This document shows, one piece after another, positions 1 to 12,000 of a stretch of 64,000 bases of DNA; within the stretch, counting starts at the first letter, position 1, and the number at the start of each line of letters is the position of its first letter. Source of the DNA: Anisakis pegreffii (lineage: Eukaryota > Nematoda > Chromadorea > Rhabditida > Anisakidae); contig JAPYMA010000672.1 of assembly GCA_035041965.1 (NCBI GenBank), forward strand, positions 1 to 64,000. Reading direction: 5' to 3'. The position numbers and the translations under genes were made by a program. The notes under the pieces were generated by a model that worked only from the letters and a program-made list of their open reading frames with translations, was not told the DNA's origin and ran no database searches.

Positions 1-705
1 TGTTTTTTCACGATGAATCCGACTCCCCCTACTCTCGATTCGTTGCCACTAGATCTCCCCAAGAATACTTGGTCTCCTGTATGCCATTCTGCAATTAGTT
101 CGTTACTGCGTCTTGTTTGTGATATTCCGATGATGTCTGCTTGTATTTTTGATACTTCTTCGATATACTGTTGAATTAGGTAGTCTGTCGACATCGTTCT
201 TGTATTGTGTGTAGCCACAAACAAACGTTTGACCCTTCCGTTAGACTTAAGTCGTTGTCCATCCGGTCCGTTTTCCAATTTCTGTGAATCCTGCCCATTT
301 CTTTTATTTCTCGGTTTTTTGGCGACATTTGTTTTTGCGGTAGTTGTGTTCGGGTTGCCAGCCCTCGTACCCCTATAGCCGCGGTTTCACCGTTCCGCTT
401 TAGCCGGGTTGGCCCTAGGATTCGGATCCATAATCGTCATCCTGGCACCTACAGAAAGCCTGTCCGGCTTGGTTGTACCTGCTGGAGCTTGAAGCTCCGC
501 CGGCATAGCCTTTCTGACCCGTTGGCACCCTTGCACTACGATGGAGTAGCGGAATCGGACTTGCAAGGGAAATTGCTCTGATTAGCTCCCGTTAACTCAA
601 TTAGCTATTCACATTTCTCAAAACCTATCAAGTAAAAATGTGAGTTCCGTCACTCGCTAGACTGTCAGTCTGTTCGAGGTGTCAGCATGCCGTTTTGTTC
701 ACCTC
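1..705 (-). mobile_element. 5' end of an RTE-like non-LTR retrotransposon (partial)
   Basis: Read on the minus strand, about 240 to 1 encodes the start of an AP-endonuclease-like domain. KRLFVATHNTRTM is followed by an amphipathic stretch, then DIIGISQTRR, a hydrophilic segment and RVGGVGFIVKK at the window edge. This matches the RTE/BovB pattern of (T/A)xNxRT, DIIGxxETRR and GVGFLV, in which the endonuclease nicks target DNA. About 460 bases of GC-richer leader lie upstream (about 240-705), unlike the AT-rich flank. An upstream ATG at 440 is in frame (MTIMDPNPRANPAKAER), but a TGA at 387-389 interrupts the frame before the endonuclease. This copy is therefore probably defective or uses a later start. 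The reverse transcriptase would lie beyond position 1. The 5' boundary near 705 is judged from composition only. Confidence 0.75.
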
Positions 706-1236
706 AAATATTTTTTGTTGATTTTACAACAAACCGCTTCTTACACGTGATGGCTGAATATGAAATGTTTAATTGTTGAGAGTTGGGAAATGTAAGCGTG
801 TGATTAAAGAAAATATTTTATTAAATTCTTATAAATGTTGCAGATTCAAGCAGAAGAATTACAATATGAGAACTTTTTAAATTGGAAATAAAATGAATTG
901 TTAAAATATAAGTATAATCGAACGCGACGAGATGATAAAGGCAATCAGATGACATTCCAGTACGATTACATTTGCACTTTAAAGAAGCGCAATAATAAGG
1001 GTAGTGATACTTTATAGATTGAACAAGAATCGACGCAGAGATACATCACAATCAGAGAGTCATTGTTCAAAGTGTGAATAATACAAGCGCATGAGAGCAA
1101 AGCATTTCCGTCCGACAAAATACGAGCTGATCGCAGAAGACGGATGGTAAAGATGTCGACTCTGTATTCCAGTGTTCCCGAAAATCACTGGATCGATCAA
1201 TCACTAATCAGTCACTAATCACTAATAATTCGACGA
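706..1236. other. Intergenic: 3' flank of the PLC gene
   Basis: No coding signal seen. It holds the PLC 3' UTR. Just after the PLC stop there is a short run of CACTAATCA-like units (about 1199-1230). A minus-strand AATAAA is at 817-822, about 415 bases past the stop, and is a possible but distant poly(A) signal. Confidence 0.4.
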
Positions 1237-4200
1237 TCAGTCGAAAGCGATCCGAATCAGTAACGACGCTGATTCATCAATTGTGTGTCCATATCCCGTA
1301 TTGAGGCGCAAATGAGAATATCCTAAACGTTGATTCAAATGAAAAAATAACTTTTGGCATTATTCTTTGCATAACCTATTACGGACTCAGCAATTCGTAC
1401 TGATTACACAACATTCACAACAATTCAAACGATAATTGAGGTAATAATGAGAATAACAATGATAAGATAGAATGCTCATGACAACACTTTTGATCGTGAG
1501 CACAACGTAACCCAAATAATAATAGAAAGTGATGTTGATCAAACATTTCCATCAATAAAGCGCAAACCTGAACGAACGCTCTCAACAGGAATTGTATATT
1601 CACCAACGAAGTCATTAGCAGATGTCGAATCAAAATCCTTCACACAAAGTCGAAGTAACGCCACTTCTGGACAGTGCAAGTTCAATTGAAACGTTTCATT
1701 CCAAACTGGATTGAATCTAAAACGAAATCAATTCAAATTCAACTGATCTTTAAGAACACGGATATGATATTCGCTGAAAGTGTTTTATTACCCGTTATCA
1801 GCAATCGTTTTTGTTCGGTATTTTTGTGCATCTGCCGGTATTCCGAATATTTCAACTGTTACGTACGGATCGATAACGTCATTTCCAGGCGTTGGTTTCG
1901 GTAAATATTGGCCACTGATTATCTTGAAATGATGTATTTCTTATTTACTGAACATATCCAGGTGAACAAAAAGAAAACGTGAATTCAAAACAAATACGAC
2001 TCAGTATGATCTACAAAGTAGATGAAATAATTCAATTGTCGGAAAATTACTCACCCCAATTGACAGTATTTTCCGCACTTTTCCAGAAACTTCAGATAAG
2101 CGGGGATCTGAAAATACAATCTTACCTGATTATGGTTAAGACTGACGACAGGGCTGACCGATAACTTCGAATGACTGAAGGTCTGATTTCGAAAAAGAAA
2201 ATGTCTCAATCTTTTGATTTGTACTGAGAGTCAATGGGCTCTTTAAAATTTTCGTACACTGATGCCAACTCCAGGTTCAGGGATGCAGTGTGATGATCCT
2301 TTTGGCTGCTCAATATGGAGGAGAATCGAATGTAAAATATTACTTATCCATTGGTGTTCGGCATGAAGATACGCACAAAATAGGCCACAACAAATACAAA
2401 ATGAACAAACCTAAACCGTTCAGCAAACAATCCGGTTTCAATACATAGCCACAATTGCCATTCACACGGAACAGACCATGCACCATGTCGAGATATTCGG
2501 AGGAAGTCTGCATGTTCATCGCAACCGACTGAATGCCGCAAATCCATGATGGCATTGGATCCATGTTACTCGAGTCTTGCCTCAGTCCCTTCGGATACGA
2601 TTTCACGAATCTGCTTGCTGTATAAACCGCCAATGATGTTCCTCCTTCCATCATTGCCTCTACCTTCGTTTCAGATAGCGATGCTGATCCATCCATTGGG
2701 TCTGCAAACATCACTGTTATTCAGATGGAATAATCTTGTCTTTCCGACTGAATGCCAAATTTTGTTTATTTTGTGAACTGGTTGACCAGCAGTGTGTGCT
2801 TGCAACACGGAAACGTTGTTCATTGCATTATAACAAAATACATGAAAATACAACAAAGTATGACATGGATATGTGCAAACACATTTGAAATGTATCCGTG
2901 ATAAAATCGAAATTGAACAGTGGACAAACTGACGTTCTTTTACATCCTGATAGATATTCGATGAAATTTTAACGGATGGCAGCGAGATGAGACGTGAAAA
3001 CTCGGGATCCAGTTGTATTTGATGATGTTTCTCCTTTTGTTCAATTGGTTCATCATCGTCTTGATCTAACTGTGTATCACGACCAGTCTCTGACGGCAGC
3101 TTCTTTCCTCTCAGCAAATATTTGTGTTTCAAGGCATTCGGTGAAGGTAGCGGCGTGACAGCCGCATTTTCTGGTCGTTGATAGATTTTATTACCGAGAA
3201 CCTGCAAAGACATGTCTAGCAAATTAGCCTCAATGAATAATATATAAAGAATGAAACGTATAAAATGACCAAGGAACGCCAAACTGGTGCGATAACGTAT
3301 GGAAAAAGACAGACAAGTAAATCTCGAACCTCATTAAAAATTCGAGTCATCGCTTTTTGTTGCGGTAAGCCAACATGATTCTCAATCGTCAATATGACCG
3401 GATATGGATTTGTGACGAAAGCGTACTTATCAATTGCTTGCAGTGCATTTTTGAGTGTGATTGACGTTATCAGAGTTCGTTTATGTGTTATGCACGGTTC
3501 ACCATGATCGCCGTCAAAGATGTCCACTACAAATAACAAATTCGCCAGCATAAAACCCATTTCCGTTCAACAATCAAGATCGCTTCTATTGCAAAGCAAT
3601 GGAATCATATCAAAAACTCGATCTCTACATCCTCATACAGATACTAAAACGATATTGTTCAAATTCGTCAACAAATTTTGACATCACAACTGATGCATTT
3701 AAAAGTTACCAAGCGATTTTTAATGTATAAAATGAAAGTGAAGAAATACATCAGAACCGGAATGTGAACATTTCAACTCATAGCATACGACTGCATTGTG
3801 ACTTCTTCCAAATCATCATAAACTCTTTTTCTACAATCTAAGATATGCGATAATATAAAAAGACAACATCCAATAAATATTTGTGAGCAAACAATAATTA
3901 GAAAACGCACATTCGAGAAGTCGAGCGCCTTTCTTCAACGCACTTATGTAACCCTCAACAGTGGCTTCACCCTTCATTTGCAATCCTGTCAGATAGGTGT
4001 TATGACTTGAGTTGACAAAATAATGACTCAGCGGATGATTCATATCTTGAAATACAGATTCGTGACCGGCTTTCATTATGTGACCCCATCGCGACTGCAA
4101 AAGACGTCTGAATCCTGAAATTGAACAAACGATCTCAGATGAATAAATCGCATGTTCGGGTGGTTACTCAGTTGGATTCGTCACTTATTTTCAAATTCAT

Positions 4201-7162
4201 TTCCTCTGAACAACTGATTTCGATTCAGCTGTTGAAAATGTCATTGATAATGCATACTGCAACTGACAAAACTATTCAATGACAAGGAAGAAACTAAAAA
4301 TGAACAGCAAATTTACCAATAGGTCCAAGCAATTTGCCTTTCCGAATGTTATCTGAATTTGTTGGTGTTTCGTATGTTTCAATAATTGATTCACACTTTT
4401 TTTCATCAACATCAGGAAACTGAAATGAGATGGGAAAATCTTATCGGAATTTACTTCAAATCTATGATTTCGCATGAAAGATGTTGCTTGTGTACAATGT
4501 TTGCGAATAGAGAACTATAATCATAAGCACTGCGGAAGGCCGACTGGCAATATGCACTGATGTCATATGGTGGAATGGAACGTCCACTCCAAATGCAGCA
4601 CCGCAATCAACGAACATTGAATGAGAAATCAATTCATTTCATCGAAATCGAGAATCAATCAAATGAACAAACCTGCTGTTCGTCAACCAGGAATGAACGC
4701 AAATCGTTCACCGTCAAAGCGCAATCATCAATCGAACTGAACAGCCTCAATGCATTATCCAACTCTGGCCGATGAGTTAATCTTTCGAAAAATAGCAAAA
4801 ATTCATTCTGATCCAGAACCCGATCACCAGTCGATGATTCCGTCTTTTTCGTATCTGCATCCTAAAATTAACGTACTTCGTAGCACTTGACAAGTCGAAA
4901 GTCTTTTCGTGAACATTTTATGCAGCACATTTTAACAAGAGCTATTTGGAATGAGTCCGTTTCCAAGCAATCGCTCAAATCGAGATTATCTATAACAGGC
5001 GCCAATCATTGCTAAATGAAATCGGTTTATTTGAAGTCAGCATCAACAACTCTCAAAAATGCTGTATGAAGGGGGAACTGCTTTATCTAAAATTTGCGAT
5101 CCAGCAAAGTTTGGTTCCGCTATCCACGATTCTACCAAAAGCGAATGAATGAATGTTTGAAAACTTTTGTGAAATTCAAGAATTTCATCGATTTCTTTAT
5201 CAACCTTTATGAATAGGTATAAAACAATTAGGTTGGAAACAAAGATAAGTTCAGGCAACATTAAGTGTTAACGAACCAAAAACATGGCCAATGCATACGG
5301 TTCACTTATTTGCAAATTGAGTTTCTTTAGCAACTTCCATACTTCGTTGAATGATAGTCTCCCTTGAAGAGTGATGAACTGATTAATGAAAAAGATCCGC
5401 TCAAATGAAGTGAATAATTCTGAGTGGATGGACACTTCAAAAAGATAGCGTCTAGGAGTTATGGCATCGGTTAAAAGATGATTAAGTGAAGTTTATCACT
5501 GAGAAGATCGAAGCAGAAAATTTTCGACTCGTAGGAACGCTTCGACCTCAAGCCCAGTCTCATTATCCTTGAATCCAGCATATTTGATTCTGATGCTGAA
5601 CAAGCCAACAGGGCAACGAATATCGATGAATATTTAACCGATGACATATCAGTGCTAATTGCGCCGTATGTTCATAGTCACATGAACGCTTATGTGGAGA
5701 AATGAATGAAGTTGAGCAGCTAGAGAAATGAACCGTTATTATTGACATCCGCCTTCTTGAAGTTCTCCAACAGCCAACGTTTCTCATCGAAATGCATTCT
5801 CGCTTTATTCTTCTTCTCAACCAGATATTGAAGTGCATTTGTGACGATTTGTTTCGACTGCTGATCGTCAGCCGCAAAATCCAACGATTTGTGCAGATAA
5901 CGGTGATGCGCAAGAATTATCGATACGCACATATCCTCCTGAAAAATTTCATTCATCAACACGACTGCGCTAAATATATGCCGTACTGTTTCTTAAAACA
6001 TCAAATGCTCGGGATTACGCTCAAAGTCAAACTTATTATAACCATCAAGGTTACCTAATGGAAAAAAAGCAACGCAATAAACTTATAAGGCCTTTTCCGA
6101 CCTGTTCGGTAAACGCGAGGAAATGCGATATCCACTTTCCACGAAAATCGATTTCTTGAGACAATTCAATAAACTCGAAACTACGGAATGCATACGGGCT
6201 GATGAAGTCAGCTTAGAAATGGTTTTGTGTGCAGTTGAATTAATCCATTTTACAATACATTTACTGTATCGGTTCAAGTGATAATTTCAGTAGTAATAAC
6301 TGAGAAAATGAATGCATAATGAAAATATTCGATTTGGAGAAGGATAATATTGGACTGAATGAAGACGTACAGAAGTGTGTTCACGGAAGTCGTATTTGGT
6401 TGCGGCACGATTTAAATTGTCCGAACTGAAGCCACTTCGAACCTCCAACACATCATCAACATCAACTGAAATCATGAAAATGCGCTTTTTTAGACTGATC
6501 ACAAGTCAAAATAACAATCAATCTGTTTATCAAATCACTTGAAAAAGCAAATACCCGTGCAGATTACATGTAAGCGGATTACGGGTAAGCACGCAATCCT
6601 GCAGATCACAGATTTTATATTGTGCAATTCAGTATATTTAATCCAGGGAATTCTGCTCGCAATTACTGCCACAGCAATGAAGTTAATTTCAATAAAATTT
6701 TTAAACGGGATGATGATATAGCTTCTGAAAAATATGCACAAGCGTGAACTTTTTTCCAAAAATGAACAGTTCGGGAATGGGAAAGGGTACATGCATAAAA
6801 GATTCAAAATCATCGATTAAAAGTAAACACAAACCGCATTTGATTCGGAGCGGTACATACTTCCACAGCCAGCACGTATGATAACATAACCATTTTCCGT
6901 CTCGAAGGAAAACCTTTCTGGGTGCCAACAACTTTGCTCGTTTCACTCGCCGCAAATTAACACCATTCGCCAACAAAGCCACACACTTACTCGAATCATC
7001 CGTTCCCGTTTCTTGATCGGATCCAACAGTTGCCTCGGTTTTTCCGACTTCAATTTTCAGCACTGATCTCGCGTTAGGGCTTCCATCAATCCAGTTATTA
7101 TCCTCTGATGATGGTGTTAATTTGACGTCTTCGCCAGCCTCGATCATACGGCTCGTCTCCAT
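1237..7162 (-). CDS. plc-4: Phosphoinositide-specific phospholipase C, delta type, complete 14-exon gene
   Basis: Hydrolyses PIP2 to IP3 and diacylglycerol at membranes. Exons: 6835-7162, 6371-6465, 5734-5938, 5277-5362, 4673-4861, 4317-4419, 3911-4114, 3330-3526, 2934-3201, 2411-2701, 2126-2174, 1792-1914, 1568-1716, 1237-1322. They total 2373 nt (790 aa) with matching phases. Domains: PH about residues 75-185; EF-hands about 190-335 ([16 protein letters not shown]); X box about 357-500 ([18 protein letters not shown]); Y box about 545-660 ([27 protein letters not shown]); C2 about 668-790 ([26 protein letters not shown]). Catalytic residues are present: His373, Asn374, Glu403, Asp405, His418, Glu452. 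It is therefore not the inactive PLC-L/PRIP type. The PH-EF-X-Y-C2 layout and length fit the delta class. Around the second catalytic His the sequence is ITHKRT rather than the usual YHGxT. The symbol is by analogy with the C. elegans delta enzyme. Confidence 0.93.
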
Positions 7163-7195
7163 CCGGATAAAAAGCCACAGCCAAACAGCTAAGAA

Positions 7196-7202
7196 GCTAA
7201 AA
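7196..7202 (-). promoter_or_regulatory. Candidate spliced-leader acceptor upstream of PLC
   Basis: A pyrimidine-rich TGTTTTAG acceptor, read on the minus strand, ends 34 bases before the PLC start codon at 7162 with no matching upstream exon. In nematodes this arrangement suits SL trans-splicing. The frame stays open between the acceptor and the ATG, so a short coding exon is an alternative. Confidence 0.4.
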
Positions 7203-9020
7203 CAGGTTTATAAAACACAAATTCTCATCATTCAAAACAACAACAAAACATTCAATCCAATTCACTATGTCGTCAAATGTTTTGATGTGTTTTTCGGTGC
7301 TCACTCATTCACCCACTTCCCTTCAAAACATTTCGTTGTACGCTTTTTCCTCATCTGCATCGATCTCTGTTCCGATTCTTTTGATGTCTGCAAATGCCTA
7401 CAATATGTGGATGTTTCTTTGAACATCAAACGAAAACGCTATTCGACATCGCTCGCTCGCATTCACTCATCTCTCATACTCCCCTATTGATTCTTTTACA
7501 CGCTACATTACATCAATCTCTTGATGTCTTCTTCATAAACTCCACAGAAATATTCTCTTCGATTGCTAATGTCACTCACAATCAGATAAAGTCAATCATG
7601 ACGGCAGAAATTACCTGAGCACAATTTTTTGAGAGACCTGATGAGAAAGTTCCAAATACAAGCGATTGGGAGCAGCAGCTGATTAAATTTCCATTCTGAT
7701 TCATAACGTTATCAAAACACACAATCAAATTAATGAAAACCAGTTCTTGAAGATCCATCGAGAGTGTTTCATCACTATTCTCGACGATAACTGCTTTGTT
7801 GCTCACTGAGAACCAATCATTTCAGAATGCAGAGAAAATCTTTGGATTTCAGGTTCAACCGTCGCTTTGATTATAGATGCGTAACAATAATTGGTGGTCA
7901 TAGGTAAATGCAGTCAAGATGAGGCGCATTACCAATGCAAATACTGATAAGATATCATTTCACAACAGAGAATAGAAAAGTTGTGAATTGCCCTCAGATG
8001 ATTGATGGAGAGCGTTCACATCTTGGATCTTCATCTCTCAAGTGCCAAAAAAAGTGAACCTAGCTGAAAAAGTGATCAGTTCTGATTGCTCGATGCCATC
8101 CCCAATGTCTCACGAAAAGGTACGGGAAACAGATGTTGTCTATGAGTCACTTCAAGCACTATTCGACACATGCATCCAAAAACTTTGAAGTTCACTTCGA
8201 ATACCTCACATACAGATCATTTTATTGATAAGACTACATTTTGACCTGCGTGTGTTCCTCAGCGTGATAGACTGATGGAAGTTTTGTGTGTAATAAAAAA
8301 CGACATTGATTGTTTCGATGAATTATATATATGTTTGTGGTTTTGTGAATTGTGCTGCTGGCGAGTAAGGTTTAATAATGTTTATGAAACATATCGTTTG
8401 AAATTATCAGATGGGTTGACGGTATGATAAGAAACGATGGAAGTGATTGGACAAATATAAGAGCGACAGAATGTGATGTAACAGTAAGAGATAACAGAAT
8501 AATGATAAAAGATAGCCTCAAGCATTGCCTTTGATTCGAGGACAGCTGTTTTGAAAGCAGAAGAAAGAAGGCGGTCAATCGTAGCTGAGGAATTGAAATG
8601 AGGCGATGATATTAGAAATAGATAAACAAAAGAAACTTTTGTTGAAATATTGCACAAAGTTGAGATGATTCGCTTCAAGAAGGATGCAGTGAGTATTATC
8701 GCAAGTGTTCGTGATCATAATAATGATAGTATAATATTAACAAATAAACGAGATGAGTGAATTGTTGAGCAGGAGCAGAACATAGAAAGTAAATTGAATG
8801 TAGTTGTTGTTTTGTGCTGAAAAGTTTGACGGATGAATTGAAGCTAGGTACGGATAATGGAATAGTATTACATTGGTTTGCGTTAAGATGAATTGAATTT
8901 GAGACGTACACGAAGGATTATCGTTGGACTGACGAGGATAGAGAACGAAGTTTGAGGTTTGAGTGGTTCGAGTTGAGTTCAAGTTGAACACGAAGTTCAA
9001 GTTATTTGAGTAATATCATA
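7203..9020. other. Divergent intergenic region between PLC and innexin
   Basis: About 1.8 kb separating two genes transcribed away from each other, so it should hold both promoters. Some open frames occur on both strands, but they are pyrimidine-rich and match nothing I recognise. A minus-strand stretch at 7582-7806 begins with ATG and could be a noncoding or alternative first PLC exon. I could not support it. Confidence 0.4.
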
Positions 9021-12000
9021 ATGGTATCTGGTGGATATCGCATTGGTATGCACATTGTTACATCCGCATTGAGACTTCTCGAACCGAGGGTCGATGATGA
9101 CTTCGTTGATCGTCTTCACTACCTCTACACATCCACCATCATCTTCCTATTCGCCATTCTTGTATCGGCAAAACAATATGGTACTTCTTTTCGATATTTC
9201 TGTCGTCGTTCTTTCTTATTATAAATATTCATATCCTTACTGCTTATCACTTCAGTTATCATAATGTCGTTTTATTATCATTCAACAGCATCTCATCCAA
9301 CTTTCACTAACCTAGAGTTCCAATTCATGAAATTAATTGTTCTATCCATGATAGCTCTAATGATCATCAGTTTTTGATCCATTTGAATGACAATACAAAT
9401 GATCATAAGCAAATACTAAACGCCATCTTGAATTAGTTGCCATTTTTAAAAACATCACCAATTCGAAATCATTATCGTGCAATACGGATTCAATCCGTTC
9501 ATCGTATTTGCGTGAAATTCAGTTTTTGAATCTCACAGTGCAAATTTCTTATAGAATCTCATCAACTGATTTATTTCATGCGTTTATTTACTTATTCAAA
9601 GACAACTGAAAGAAGTAATAAGCATTCGCAGTTTCTGATTACCAATCTAGATAACAGCGATCTGAATATTGCCTTGATGTTGATTGCCTTGATTCTGCCA
9701 GCTATAAGACTAGCGATTTTGTTGATTGAGATTAAGATACTCAAGAAGAAATGTTATTGAAGAAATGGAATCAGTGAGATGTGAAGATGAAGGTAAAATG
9801 AGATGAATAGTCATCAGTAGGATAACGAACAAAGAAGTCACCAAAACGATTAGAGTAAACTCAACAGCATTGTATGTGTTCCACTGACTATTGTTTGATA
9901 TCGAATGATAGCGATAATGATTTATGTTTTTTCTTCTGTGCTGACTCTTATAAATTCTACGGTTGCATGTTCTCAGTACGGAACAGCATTTGCAATTGAT
10001 AGATGATGTTGTGGTGCTTATTTTTTACGAATTTTATTATTCTATGCAGTGTTCAAAACGAACTAAATAAATTTCAAGCAGATGCATCTGAAAGATAAAA
10101 GAATTTTTGATAGAAGAAGTATTTATCTGGTATAAGTATTTTATTCGATCCTGTCTACTTCATTCATTCCACGACTTCCGATCGTGTTTCGAAAGTACAA
10201 TTGCTGTTGCTCTAAGCAAGCTTATACTTGCTTGTTTTAATATCGAAAACGTATCACATAACTCACTGATTGTGAGACACTGCACGATATTACACCCGAA
10301 TGCAACTTCCCTAGTCATTCCACTCCAATTGATGTTTCAATCCGAAAAGATATCGTCGAAAGCTGAACATGATAGTGTTGTTTATGGATGACAATAGCTG
10401 TGATCGTATGAAAAATGAAAATAAGAACAATACAGCCATAAAAGACTTGAAGTGTTAATGATTTGTAAGTAATCAGAAGAAATGCTCTCTATCTCTTACT
10501 CTGTTCGGAGGTCATCCGTAAAAGCGATAAACAAATTATCTAACAGGTCATCCAATAGAATGCTTCGTACCAGCACAGTTCACACGAGCAATGGAACAGT
10601 ACACGGAGAATTATTGTTGGGTGCAAAATACCTATTGGGTACCGTTCCAGGTAAGTTGATTGCTTTTAACGAGATCAAGTATATACATACGAGATCAAGC
10701 ATTTGTCGATATTGCATGCCTGTTGTCTGTAATTCGAAGGTGTTTTCGAGGATCACCGCATAATGCATTGGAAATGCTCAAGCGAATTACTTGAGGTGGT
10801 CTGTGCCGATAATTAGTTTGTTAATGAATCAAATAAACGAATGCATTTTGATTTATGACAATTGAGCAAATAGAATAAGTGATGATTTATTGTTATAATT
10901 ATCATTGTTATGATAAGATGGATAACGATTAAGGATCTGATACCGCACAGACTTGATGATAGAGAAAGGCGTCAAATCGGCTATTATCAGTGGGTACCGT
11001 TTGCGATGGGGATCGCATCACTCATGTTCCATATGCCAGCCACCGTCTGGCGAATGCTTTCCACACAATCAGGTTATCAACTCATGCTATTCTCATCACC
11101 ACTATCTTGTAATATCCAACACGTAAACCGTCCTAATGCATCTGCCACAATCCATCCAAACAAACTCGACTCTACTCTATGTATTTCGACAAAACCAAAA
11201 ATCGAACTCCTCATCACATCTGCAATGCTTTATGATAACACCTCTCTGCAGTTCATCAGCCCATGTTGCTTCCCAGTCAAAAACCATCCATATTTCTAAC
11301 GGTGTGAGAAATAAGAACGCATATTCCATTCAGTATTCAAAATTTGCGAAAATCCATAGGTGAAGGCATATTTCACAGTAAAAGTTTTCATACATTCGTA
11401 TATTCATCAAAAAACCGTTTAACTCACATATATAAAAGCGTCAGTTAAGTAGAGAAAAAGGATGGTGATTTACAATTCATAATAGCTCAACAACTCATAA
11501 TAGATGCTCTTGACGAGTTCAACAGCCGGCATTTTTCAAATCAGTCAAATCTCCTCTTTTTCCTCATCAGCCAAAACTTGACGATTGCTTAGCGGGATAA
11601 TTGCCTGCTTAATTGTTGCGCTCTCGGTATTCGATTCGCAAAAAAAGCACTGAAACGAGACTGCCAAAAAAACAGCTGCAATTGAGTGTTGTTCTCTTCT
11701 CTTATTAATGGTACCAAAATGAAGCGTTTCAAAATGATACAGTAACGATAAAGAGGTTCTGTCAACATTTTCACATGAAGCCAATAATTCCAAAAGAAAA
11801 TGAATAATCATCTTGTTGTGCTCTTCATTCACCCATCTGTAAGCAACCTTCACTGACTGAATTGCCTCCAGCACCGAACCCAACTCAACTCATTTCATCT
11901 CTCAAGCCAATACCTATCAATATCACTATCGCTTCAATATGTTGTAAAGTTGAGTTGATGACATTTGTGTGTGCATATGTTTATACCTATTGCAGAGACA

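Noticed and set aside
2340..2714. Impression that PLC lacks its C2 domain
   Set aside because: The C2 exons were located at 1237-2174 with matching phases.
5043..5261. Minus-strand frame [20 protein letters not shown] between PLC exons
   Set aside because: The flanking exons 5277-5362 and 4673-4861 join in phase and match the EF-hand region without it. At most it is an optional exon.
8372..9000. Several overlapping minus-strand frames upstream of the innexin
   Set aside because: Overlapping open frames in more than one phase, T-rich and Ser/Phe/Tyr-rich, with no domain. Typical of AT-rich spacer.
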